From an uncultured Erysipelotrichaceae bacterium (GTDB lineage Bacteria; Bacillota_I; Bacilli_A; Erysipelotrichales; Coprobacillaceae): DNA of 5,133 bases. The notes under the pieces were generated by a model. It saw only the letters and a program-made list of their open reading frames with translations, made no database searches and had not been told where the DNA came from. Shown piece after piece: positions 1 to 5,133 of this stretch (positions within the stretch are counted from its first letter, which is position 1; each line of letters begins with the position of its first letter). The DNA is taken from positions 1 to 5,133 of the forward strand of contig CALDMQ010000192.1 of the NCBI GenBank assembly GCA_937917505.1. The letters are read 5' to 3'. The position numbers were made by a program, and so were the translations under genes.

Positions 1-696
1 CTTTTTATCTTGAAAATTCTTTAATGCTTTTTCTACTAAATCTGTTGTATAATTACCAAATGTTGTGATTTGTAAAACACCAATTTGATCATCAATATAA
101 GCATTCACTGACGATTCAACATTCCCTCTATTTACAGTCATATTCATTTTTTGACCATTACGTAATATTTGTAATTTAACAGGTGTTCCTTTTTCACCTT
201 GAATAGATGCCTTAATTTGATCAACATCTTTCCCAGCAATAGATGTTCCTTCTATATGTGTCATAATATCTCCAGGTTTCATACCTGCCTTATCTGCTGG
301 AGAAGATGCATAAGCATCTAAAACAATCCCTCCTGCTGGTATAGCTGTGAATAAAACACCAATACCTTCAAAATTTCCATTAATAGATGTATTAAAATCA
401 GTCGCTTGTTTTGATGATAAATATGAAGAATGTAAATCTCCTAAGGCTCCTACCATTCCTGTTAACATTCTTTCTTGTAATGAATAATCGCTTTCAGTTG
501 TATCTAAAAATCTTTCCTCAATAATAGTAGATATTTCATCATAAAGTGATGCCCCAATAATTTTTGTTTTTTGATTTTTAACACCAAAATAATATCCACC
601 TATACTTCCCACCACAAGAAATACAACACATAAAATGATATATATAGGTTCCTTTTTGATTCTCTTTTTTTTCTTTTCATATTCAAATTGTTCCAT
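1..696 (-). CDS. S41-family C-terminal processing protease (CtpA/CtpB-like), N-terminal part
   Basis: This is a secreted, membrane-anchored serine protease of the S41 carboxy-terminal processing family; members cut extracytoplasmic proteins in signalling and cell-wall turnover. The frame stays open to the window edge, giving 232 residues. They comprise a short charged cytoplasmic start, one membrane segment or signal anchor (about residues 17-38), a helical region containing GMVGALGD, and a PDZ domain (about 107-200) with GIGV and GMKPGD. The first part of the S41 fold begins near IGVLQI. The catalytic Ser and Lys should lie beyond base 1, so activity cannot be judged. The ATG at 694-696 is preceded by GAGGTG (702-707) with five bases between. 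A hairpin terminator and a likely promoter lie upstream, so it is probably transcribed separately from the regulator gene before it. ctpA or ctpB cannot be chosen from this part. Family is confident; target is unknown. Confidence 0.93.
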   Translation of the reverse strand, partial: MEQFEYEKKKKRIKKEPIYIILCVVFLVVGSIGGYYFGVKNQKTKIIGASLYDEISTIIEERFLDTTESDYSLQERMLTGMVGALGDLHSSYLSSKQATDFNTSINGNFEGIGVLFTAIPAGGIVLDAYASSPADKAGMKPGDIMTHIEGTSIAGKDVDQIKASIQGEKGTPVKLQILRNGQKMNMTVNRGNVESSVNAYIDDQIGVLQITTFGNYTTDLVEKALKNFQDKK

Positions 697-707
697 AGTC
701 ACACCTC
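697..707 (-). promoter_or_regulatory. Ribosome binding site of the S41 protease
   Basis: GAGGTG (minus strand, plus positions 702-707) sits five bases before the ATG at 694-696. It supports this start over any internal methionine, because the membrane anchor follows directly. Confidence 0.8.
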
Positions 708-714
708 GTGCTTT

Positions 715-743
715 ATTTTACCATAAAATGGCAGATATAATAA
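715..743 (-). promoter_or_regulatory. Likely promoter of the S41 protease gene
   Basis: On the minus strand a TAAAAT -10 box (715-720) is preceded by TGG, giving an extended -10 (TGnTAAAAT). TTATTA (738-743) sits 17 bases upstream as a weak -35. It lies between the hairpin that ends the regulator gene and the protease ribosome binding site, where a promoter is expected. The -10 is part of a short palindrome, ATTTTA-CCA-TAAAAT (715-729). This is inferred from consensus only. Confidence 0.5.
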
Positions 744-750
744 ATAATAT

Positions 751-784
751 TTGAAAGAACAAAAGCAATCTTACGACTGCTTTT
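751..784 (-). terminator. Hairpin terminator overlapping the regulator stop codon
   Basis: The minus-strand arm AAAAGCAGTC (784-775) pairs with GATTGCTTTT (770-761) over ten base pairs, including one G-U pair. The GTAA loop contains part of the stop codon TAA. The T-rich tail TTTTGTTCTTT follows. The hairpin starts within the last codons of the regulator. The plus-strand version also ends in TTTT, so it could act in both directions, although no plus-strand gene is seen. Confidence 0.65.
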
Positions 785-1139
785 CCATAAACTTTTGAAT
801 ACATAGAAATGTTTCTTCACTGATAATATGTTCAATACGACAAGCATCTTGTTCTGCTTGTTTTAAGCTTACACCTATTTTTGTGAGAAATTCTGTAATA
901 GATGTATGTATTTGATAGATTTTTTCAGCTTTTTGTTTTCCTTCTTCAGTAAAATCAATATAACCTTTTTGATCAATGATAATCAATTGTGATTCTTTTA
1001 AGAGTTTCATTCCTCTTGAAACACTCGGTTTAGAATAGTTTAATGCATTGGCCACATCAATAGAACGTACTGAACCATTCTTTTGTTTTAAACGAAGTAT
1101 TGTTTCTAAATACATTTCACCAGATTCATGTAAATCCAT
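771..1139 (-). CDS. DtxR/MntR-family metal-dependent transcriptional regulator
   Basis: This is a 122-residue DNA-binding regulator that should repress or activate metal-transport genes when loaded with Fe2+ or Mn2+. An N-terminal winged helix-turn-helix (about 8-65, recognition helix near SKPSVSRGMKLL) is followed by the metal-binding and dimerisation region (about 68-120). There is no C-terminal SH3/FeoA-like domain, so its size is closer to MntR (about 142) than DtxR (about 226). By my alignment from memory, the ligand positions are M9, H78, C100, E103 and H104 in the pattern of DtxR Met10, His79, Cys102, Glu105 and His106. E12 instead matches MntR Glu11. The ATG has GAGGTG five bases upstream (1145-1150). 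It follows the ZIP transporter gene after 53 bases, suggesting co-transcription, but it also has a strong promoter of its own. Iron or manganese as effector cannot be decided here. Confidence 0.93.
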   Translation of the reverse strand: MDLHESGEMYLETILRLKQKNGSVRSIDVANALNYSKPSVSRGMKLLKESQLIIIDQKGYIDFTEEGKQKAEKIYQIHTSITEFLTKIGVSLKQAEQDACRIEHIISEETFLCIQKFMEKQS

Positions 1140-1159
1140 TAAATCACCTCTTGCTAATT

Positions 1160-1187
1160 ATTATATCATAAATTATATAACTCACAA
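1160..1187 (-). promoter_or_regulatory. Strong promoter for the DtxR-family regulator
   Basis: On the minus strand a perfect TATAAT -10 (1160-1165) lies 16 bases after TTGTGA (1182-1187, four of six matches to TTGACA). The -10 is followed closely by the regulator ribosome binding site, giving a leader of only about 15-20 bases. The palindrome TTATAT-N8-ATATAA (1161-1180) overlaps the -10 and could be an operator, but AT-rich palindromes arise easily by chance. Confidence 0.65.
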
Positions 1188-1192
1188 ATCAT

Positions 1193-1961
1193 TTAACCTA
1201 ATGCGATATCTAAAATCATCATCAACACAAATCCTAATGCAAAACCAATGGTTGCAAGATTAGAATGATGACCTTGACTTGATTCAGGTATCAATTCTTC
1301 AACTACAACATAAACCATTGCCCCTGCCGCAAATGATAATAAATAAGGTAAGAATGGTAAAATAAATTGTGAAAGTAAAATGGTTATAAATGCTGCAATG
1401 GGTTCCACAATCCCAGATAATGTTCCATATGTAAACGCACTCTTTCTGCTCATACCTTCACTTTTTAAAGGCATAGAAATAATTGCTCCTTCTGGAAAGT
1501 TTTGGATTGCAATTCCTAAAGATAAAGCCACTGCACCCATCAATGAAATAGATGCATCTCCACTCATCATCCCTGCAAACACAACACCTACTGCCATTCC
1601 CTCAGGAATATTATGCTAAAACAAGCATTGTTGTTTTCTTAAGTTGTGAAGCCGGTCCCTCAATTTTTTCATCTAAGTGCATATGAGGAACATTCTCATC
1701 AAGCAATAATAAAAATGCTACACCTAGTAAAAAACCAACTGCCGCAGGCACAAACGCCCACTTTCCCATATTCTCTGACATATTCATTGCCGGTATTAAC
1801 AAAGACCATACCGATGCCGCAATCATAACACCTGACGCAAAGCCTAGTAATATTTTTTGTATACGTTCACTCATTTTATCTTTCATAAAAAAGACACATG
1901 ATGAACCTAAAAGAGTTCCTAAAAAAGGAATCATAATTCCAATAATAACTGATAAACTCAT
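1193..1961 (-). pseudogene. ZIP-family (GufA-like) divalent metal transporter, split by a frameshift
   Basis: ZIP proteins are eight-helix membrane carriers for Zn2+, Fe2+, Mn2+ and similar ions. The first fragment (1961-1611, 116 residues) has a good AGGAGG site (1969-1974) seven bases before its ATG and carries helices 1-3 plus the start of helix 4, ending MLVLA and a TAA stop. The second frame (1615-1193) begins with HNIPEGMAVG, the rest of the helix-4 metal motif. It continues through helix 5 (IQNFPEG), helix 6, helix 7 (ending EELIPE) and helix 8. Family members usually have about three residues between LA and HN. Here those residues and the frame are lost, which fits a deletion of about 11 bases. 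Both halves are otherwise clean, so the lesion looks recent. The ATG at 1597-1595 has a GAGGG too close for efficient initiation. An intact protein would be about 259 residues. A sequencing or assembly error remains possible. Confidence 0.85.
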
Positions 1962-1967
1962 AAATTA

Positions 1968-1974
1968 CCCTCCT
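1968..1974 (-). promoter_or_regulatory. Ribosome binding site of the ZIP gene
   Basis: AGGAGGG on the minus strand lies six to seven bases before the ATG at 1959-1961. This near-perfect site fixes the transporter start and shows that initiation signals survive although the reading frame is broken downstream. Confidence 0.8.
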
Positions 1975-1981
1975 GATGTTT

Positions 1982-2010
1982 ATCTTACTATATCTTGTTA
2001 TGAAACACAA
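1982..2010 (-). promoter_or_regulatory. Likely promoter of the ZIP-regulator pair
   Basis: On the minus strand TTGTGT (2005-2010) and TAAGAT (1982-1987) are separated by 17 bases. The site lies just after the proS terminator and just before the ZIP ribosome binding site, so the leader would be very short. Two 10-base direct repeats (TAACAAGATA and TAGTAAGATA on the minus strand, 1981-2000) cover the -10 and half the spacer. They might be a regulator site. No recognised DtxR or MntR box is seen. Confidence 0.55.
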
Positions 2011-2033
2011 AACATATGATAATTCTTTAAAAC

Positions 2034-2058
2034 AAAAAGGAATCCATTACAGATTCCC
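2034..2058 (-). terminator. Rho-independent terminator after proS
   Basis: On the minus strand GGAATC (2057-2052) pairs perfectly with GATTCC (2044-2039) around a seven-base loop. TTTTTGTTTT follows. It starts about ten bases after the proS stop codon and separates proS from the metal genes. Confidence 0.8.
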
Positions 2059-2068
2059 TATCTTTCTT

Positions 2069-3508
2069 TTAATACGCTCTTGCAAAATAAACAATATGTT
2101 TTGCTTTTTTACCACAAATTGGACACACACCATCAACATGTGCTTTTGTATCAATACAACGAGAAGTCGCTGCAGTTTCTTCTTTAATCTTTAATTCACA
2201 AGCTTCTTCTCCACACCAAGGCATTTTGACATACCCACCTTTAGTATCTAAAACTTCTTTTAAAGCATCAAAAGTCGTTACATCAGTAATATGTTCTTCT
2301 CTAAACGCTAATGCTTTTTGATACATTTCTTCATGAATATCATCTAATAATGAAAGAAGTGCTGTTGGTAAGTTTTCATCTAATGGTAATGTCATCTTTT
2401 CGCCATTCACACGTTTAGCGACAACACATTGTCCGTTTTCAATATCTCTAGGTCCAACTTCTAAACGTAATGGAATACCACGCATTTCTGCTTCAGAAAA
2501 TTTCCATCCTGGTGATTTATCACTTGCATCAACTTTCACACGAATACCTTGTGCTTTTAATTGACTTTCAATTTCATAAGCTTTATCTAAAACACCATCT
2601 TTTTGTTGTTGGATTGGAATAATCATTAATTGTGTTGGAGCCACTCTTGGTGGTAATACCAAACCATTGTCATCACCATGCACCATGATAATAGCACCTA
2701 ATAAACGTGTAGAAACTCCCCATGATGTTTGATAAACATATTTTTGTTGATTATCTTTATCTAAGAATTTCATATCAAAAGCTTTCGCAAAACCATCACC
2801 GAAATAATGTGATGTTCCTGATTGTAAAGCTTTTCCGTCATGCATCAAAGCTTCAATTGTATATGTTTCTTCAGCTCCTGCAAATTTTTCTCTCTCTGTT
2901 TTTCTACCAGTTAGCATTGGAATAGCTAATAATTCTCTTGCTGTTTGTTCATAAATACCTAACATTCTCATTGTTTCTTCTCTTGCTTCTTTTGCAGTAG
3001 CATGAATTGTATGTCCTTCTTGCCATAAGAATTCTGAACCTCTTAAGAATGGTCTTGTTGTTTTTTCCCAACGGACTACACTACACCATTGGTTATATAA
3101 CTTTGGTAAATCTCTATATGAATTAATAATTTTTGCATAATGTTCACAGAATAATGTTTCAGAAGTTGGTCGAATCACTAAATTTTCTTCTAATTGATCC
3201 AATCCTCCTCTTGTAACAACTGCACACTCTGGAGCAAACCCTTCTACATGATCTGCTTCTTTTTTTAATAATGATTCGGGGATTAACATCGGCATATAAA
3301 CATTTTCATGTCCAGTTTCTTTAAATTTTTTGTCCATATATGCTTGAATCATTTCCCACAAAGCATATCCGTAAGGTCTATAAATAATAAACCCTTTTAC
3401 ACTTGAATAATCCATTAACTCTGCTTTACGACATACATCTGTATACCACTTTGCAAAGTCAACATCTCTTGATGTAATTGCATCATTTTTAATATTGTTT
3501 TTTGCCAT
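2069..3508 (-). CDS. proS: Prolyl-tRNA synthetase, archaeal/eukaryotic-like (ProS type 3)
   Basis: This cytoplasmic class II aminoacyl-tRNA synthetase uses ATP to attach proline to tRNA-Pro. It has 479 residues, the usual length of the short type that lacks the bacterial editing insertion between motifs 2 and 3. The sequence shows SSVKGFIIYRPYGYALWE (motif 1 region, about 35-52) and RPTSE (113-117). Motif 2 is VVRWE with a downstream R156 (about 144-156), followed by FLWQEGHT (160-167). GTSHYFG (231-237) and the motif 3 region GVSTRLLGAII with R268 come next. The anticodon-binding domain covers about 290-400. The C-terminal domain has the four zinc-site cysteines C432, C437, C462 and C465 and ends in a conserved Tyr. 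All expected landmarks are present, so it should be functional. AGGGAG lies 11 bases before the ATG, slightly far. It has its own likely promoter and terminator; the 96-base leader space is too short for a T-box. Confidence 0.98.
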   Translation of the reverse strand: MAKNNIKNDAITSRDVDFAKWYTDVCRKAELMDYSSVKGFIIYRPYGYALWEMIQAYMDKKFKETGHENVYMPMLIPESLLKKEADHVEGFAPECAVVTRGGLDQLEENLVIRPTSETLFCEHYAKIINSYRDLPKLYNQWCSVVRWEKTTRPFLRGSEFLWQEGHTIHATAKEAREETMRMLGIYEQTARELLAIPMLTGRKTEREKFAGAEETYTIEALMHDGKALQSGTSHYFGDGFAKAFDMKFLDKDNQQKYVYQTSWGVSTRLLGAIIMVHGDDNGLVLPPRVAPTQLMIIPIQQQKDGVLDKAYEIESQLKAQGIRVKVDASDKSPGWKFSEAEMRGIPLRLEVGPRDIENGQCVVAKRVNGEKMTLPLDENLPTALLSLLDDIHEEMYQKALAFREEHITDVTTFDALKEVLDTKGGYVKMPWCGEEACELKIKEETAATSRCIDTKAHVDGVCPICGKKAKHIVYFARAY

Positions 3509-3544
3509 CTTTATACAATCTCCCTTTTTTATACTTACTCACCT

Positions 3545-3572
3545 ATTATACAAGAAATACCAAAAAATGCAA
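3545..3572 (-). promoter_or_regulatory. Likely promoter of proS
   Basis: On the minus strand a perfect TATAAT (3545-3550) lies 16 bases after TTGCAT (3567-3572, three of six matches to the -35 consensus). It is in the 96-base gap between the kinase gene and proS and would give a leader of roughly 30-35 bases. The exact -10 is the main evidence. Confidence 0.55.
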
Positions 3573-3604
3573 TGTATCAAATATCGAAAAAACCTATAAC
3601 ACCC

Positions 3605-4108
3605 TTATTCTTCAATCAACTCTTTCAATCTTTGAACCGTTTCCTCTACACTTAATGATGTTGTATCTATTTTTAAGGTTGAAAGTCCTTCATAACAAGA
3701 TAATCTTTCAATACTTCTTGTAATAACATCATGTTTTCTTATCCCTAAACGAATATCTTTTTCTAATTGCTTTTTTAACTTATCTTCATCACATATCAAA
3801 GACAATTGTATCACATCAACATCCTTCAAATCTAAACGCTTCATCAAATCATCAATAATACTTTGTTCATGCATAACCCAACCAAAAATAACATAATCAA
3901 TACATGAACAATGTATAAAACTATTTAATTGAAAAGCAATATTATTCATAACCATATCTTTTGTTTCATCATTCACAACAAAGGGATTCATATCCCAACA
4001 CCAATCACCATCTAAAAAGGCACTGTGTTCAAGTTCATATTTTAGCTTTTGACAAACTGTTGTTTTTCCAATCCCCATTGTACCACCAACACATATTAAC
4101 TTCTTCAT
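3605..4108 (-). CDS. Small P-loop kinase-like ATPase (AAA/nucleotide-kinase fold), substrate unknown
   Basis: This is a 167-residue cytoplasmic protein with an N-terminal Walker A motif, GTMGIGKT (residues 9-16), directly after the first beta strand. DGDW follows (33-36), in the position where small kinases bind the phosphate acceptor. A hydrophobic strand YVIFGW (72-77) resembles the Walker B strand, and an arginine-rich stretch (R120, R124, R131, R134) could form the lid over ATP. The strand LSLICDEDKLKKQL (about 102-115) resembles the equivalent part of TmrB- and gluconokinase-like proteins. It most likely phosphorylates a small molecule, but the acceptor cannot be named. AGGAG lies nine bases before the ATG. 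Only about 17 bases separate its ATG from the T-run of the ftsX terminator, so no separate promoter fits there. It may be expressed by read-through. Confidence 0.85.
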   Translation of the reverse strand: MKKLICVGGTMGIGKTTVCQKLKYELEHSAFLDGDWCWDMNPFVVNDETKDMVMNNIAFQLNSFIHCSCIDYVIFGWVMHEQSIIDDLMKRLDLKDVDVIQLSLICDEDKLKKQLEKDIRLGIRKHDVITRSIERLSCYEGLSTLKIDTTSLSVEETVQRLKELIEE

Positions 4109-4125
4109 CTTATTTTTCTCCTAAC

Positions 4126-4153
4126 AAAAACTAGGTATAATGATTATACCTAG
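4126..4153 (-). terminator. Perfect-palindrome terminator containing the ftsX stop codon
   Basis: Two perfect 11-base arms, CTAGGTATAAT and ATTATACCTAG (minus strand, 4153-4143 and 4141-4131), flank one central base. TTTTTG (4130-4125) follows. In RNA the central bases would open as a small loop, leaving a stem of about nine to ten pairs and then the U-run. The ftsX stop TAG (4152-4150) is in the first arm. The palindrome carries TATAAT on both strands, so a promoter-like role is a weaker alternative. Confidence 0.8.
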
Positions 4154-5055
4154 AATTTTAAAAATTTTCTTACTGAAACAAAACTTCCAATCAAACCAAC
4201 ACCACAACCAAGTCCCAATAAAACACCACTTGCTTGCCAAATAAATGGGAACGGTTCTCTTAAAGACATCATTACTGGTACAATAGTTAATGCATTATTA
4301 TAGAGAGCAGTATATCCAAAATAAAGCACAAGGAAAGGAATAATTGTTCCTAAAGCTCCGATAAAAATACCTTCTAACATATATGGTAAACGAATAAACC
4401 AGTTACTTGCTCCTACCATTCTCATAATACTAATTTCTGTTTGTCTTGAAGTAATTGTTAATTTGATTGTATTGGCAATCATAAACAATGCAAGAATTGT
4501 CAATACCACAACAAAAACAGCTCCTCCATTACGAATCATCTCTAAACTATCAACTAACGATGTCGTTGATGATCCTCCATAAGTTACTTCATTGATATTT
4601 TCAATTTCATCTATTTGACTAGCCACTTGTTGCAATTGTTTTGTATCATTCACTTCAACATTATATGCTGATCCCAACGGATTATTTTTACGATAATTTT
4701 CAAATAATTTTTTTCCATCATCACTTTGTGATTCAATCAATTTATCTAATTCATCACTTTTAGAAGAAAATTCAACATGCTTAACACCCTCGATAGCCTC
4801 AATTTTAGGTTGAATTTTTTGAGCTTCTTTATCACTCAATTCTCTTTCCAGTTTTACATAAATTGTCAAACTGTTTTCAATGCTGTAAGTCATATCTTGG
4901 ATATTCACTGCCACAACACCAATCACAGCAATCAAAACCAATGTAATTGTCACTGCAAATACAGATGATACTGACATAACACCATTACGCCAAATATTCT
5001 TAATCGCTGTTTTACAATGTTTTGGGAAGTTTTTTACACAACTTATGAATTCCAT
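4150..5055 (-). CDS. ftsX: Cell-division ABC-transporter-like permease FtsX
   Basis: FtsX is the membrane subunit of the FtsEX complex, which uses ATP hydrolysis by FtsE to switch on cell-wall hydrolases at the division site or along the wall. The protein is 301 residues from the chosen ATG. It has a cytoplasmic N-terminus, TM1 (about 29-51), a large outside loop (about 52-177) that in this family contacts the hydrolase, and TM2 (about 178-200). The family signature NTIKLTITSRQTEISIMRMVGAS (195-217) follows, then TM3 (about 228-250) and TM4 (about 275-297). The start at 5053-5055 is chosen because AGGAGG (5065-5070) lies nine bases before it. A 13-codon upstream extension in the same frame lies inside ftsE and bypasses that site. 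The gene overlaps the ftsE stop by 13 bases, implying translational coupling. No partner hydrolase gene is visible next to it. Confidence 0.97.
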   Translation of the reverse strand: MEFISCVKNFPKHCKTAIKNIWRNGVMSVSSVFAVTITLVLIAVIGVVAVNIQDMTYSIENSLTIYVKLERELSDKEAQKIQPKIEAIEGVKHVEFSSKSDELDKLIESQSDDGKKLFENYRKNNPLGSAYNVEVNDTKQLQQVASQIDEIENINEVTYGGSSTTSLVDSLEMIRNGGAVFVVVLTILALFMIANTIKLTITSRQTEISIMRMVGASNWFIRLPYMLEGIFIGALGTIIPFLVLYFGYTALYNNALTIVPVMMSLREPFPFIWQASGVLLGLGCGVGLIGSFVSVRKFLKF

Positions 5056-5133
5056 CCAACATAACCTCCTGTGCTTGTATCTGTTTTTATACATCCATCT
5101 TCAATTTGAATTGTTCTGTTTTTATACTTTTGA
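5043..5133 (-). CDS. ftsE: Cell-division ATP-binding protein FtsE, C-terminal end
   Basis: Only the last 29 codons and the stop (5045-5043) are in the window. The tail includes RTIQIEDGCIK followed by a short polar stretch ending GGYVGWNS, the kind of C-terminus seen in FtsE ATPases (a short strand, then a degenerate tail containing GGY). The ATPase motifs are outside the window. Identity rests on this tail and on the overlapping ftsX start, since ftsE directly precedes ftsX in nearly all bacteria that have the pair. The ftsX ribosome binding site lies inside this coding region. Confidence 0.85.
   Translation of the reverse strand, partial: QKYKNRTIQIEDGCIKTDTSTGGYVGWNS
5065..5070 (-). promoter_or_regulatory. 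Ribosome binding site deciding the ftsX start
   Basis: AGGAGG on the minus strand sits nine bases before the ATG at 5053-5055, inside the end of ftsE. It argues for the 301-residue FtsX rather than a 314-residue form starting at 5094. Confidence 0.8.

Noticed and set aside
1048..1263. Plus-strand open frames here and at 1380-1619, 1646-1828, 1976-2194, 2722-2925, 3502-3723 and 4777-4968.
   Set aside because: They are antisense to well-supported genes or straddle their promoters and terminators, have no family resemblance, and lack convincing ribosome binding sites.
1193..1597. The downstream ZIP half as an independent gene starting at ATG 1597.
   Set aside because: Its frame extends upstream into HNIPEG, part of the same transporter helix, and the GAGGG before the ATG is too close to act as a normal ribosome binding site.
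3509..3604. A T-box leader controlling proS.
   Set aside because: The gap is only 96 bases, too short for a T-box, and shows no T-box sequence or leader terminator.
3580..3615. A terminator after the kinase gene, suggested by TTTTTT on the minus strand following the stop codon.
   Set aside because: The only hairpin is four A-T pairs (ATAA/TTAT), too weak to support a call.
4131..4153. The palindrome after ftsX as a site-specific recombination or attachment site.
   Set aside because: It includes the stop codon and is followed directly by a T-run, the usual form of an intrinsic terminator, and no recombinase or second copy is present.
5056..5094. A 13-codon N-terminal extension of FtsX from an upstream ATG at 5094.
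   Set aside because: It lies within ftsE coding sequence, has no good ribosome binding site, and skips the AGGAGG placed nine bases before the ATG at 5055.

Overview
This is an AT-rich window in which every convincing gene lies on the minus strand, so transcription runs from high to low coordinates. Base composition, strong GAGGTG/AGGAGG ribosome binding sites, T-tailed hairpin terminators and the gene families all point to a low-GC Firmicute. A gut Erysipelotrichia/Clostridia-type genome is the best guess, by inference only. No mobile element, CRISPR array, rRNA or tRNA was seen.

In transcription order, the window opens with the last 29 codons of ftsE (5133-5043). ftsE overlaps ftsX (5055-4150) by 13 bases; together they encode the FtsEX divisome/peptidoglycan-hydrolase activator. 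A hairpin terminator is built around the ftsX stop codon. Next comes a small P-loop kinase-like protein of unknown substrate (4108-3605). It is followed by a prolyl-tRNA synthetase of the archaeal/eukaryotic-like type (proS, 3508-2069), with its own likely promoter and a clear terminator.

The lower half holds a metal-homeostasis pair. A ZIP-family transporter gene (1961-1193) is split by a frameshift at its transmembrane-4 metal-binding motif. A small DtxR/MntR-family metalloregulator (1139-771) follows, with its own consensus promoter. Past another hairpin, the window ends inside a membrane-anchored PDZ/S41 C-terminal processing protease (696 to beyond base 1).

ftsEX and a ctp-type protease are near neighbours in some Firmicutes such as Bacillus. 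Here four genes with their own promoters and terminators (kinase, proS, ZIP, regulator) lie between them. The most notable points are the broken ZIP gene beside an apparently intact regulator, the hybrid DtxR/MntR metal site of that regulator, and the missing obvious promoter for the kinase behind the ftsX terminator. I see no evidence of a wholly new system; this is mostly ordinary chromosomal housekeeping DNA. No gene-free stretch exceeds about 110 bases.
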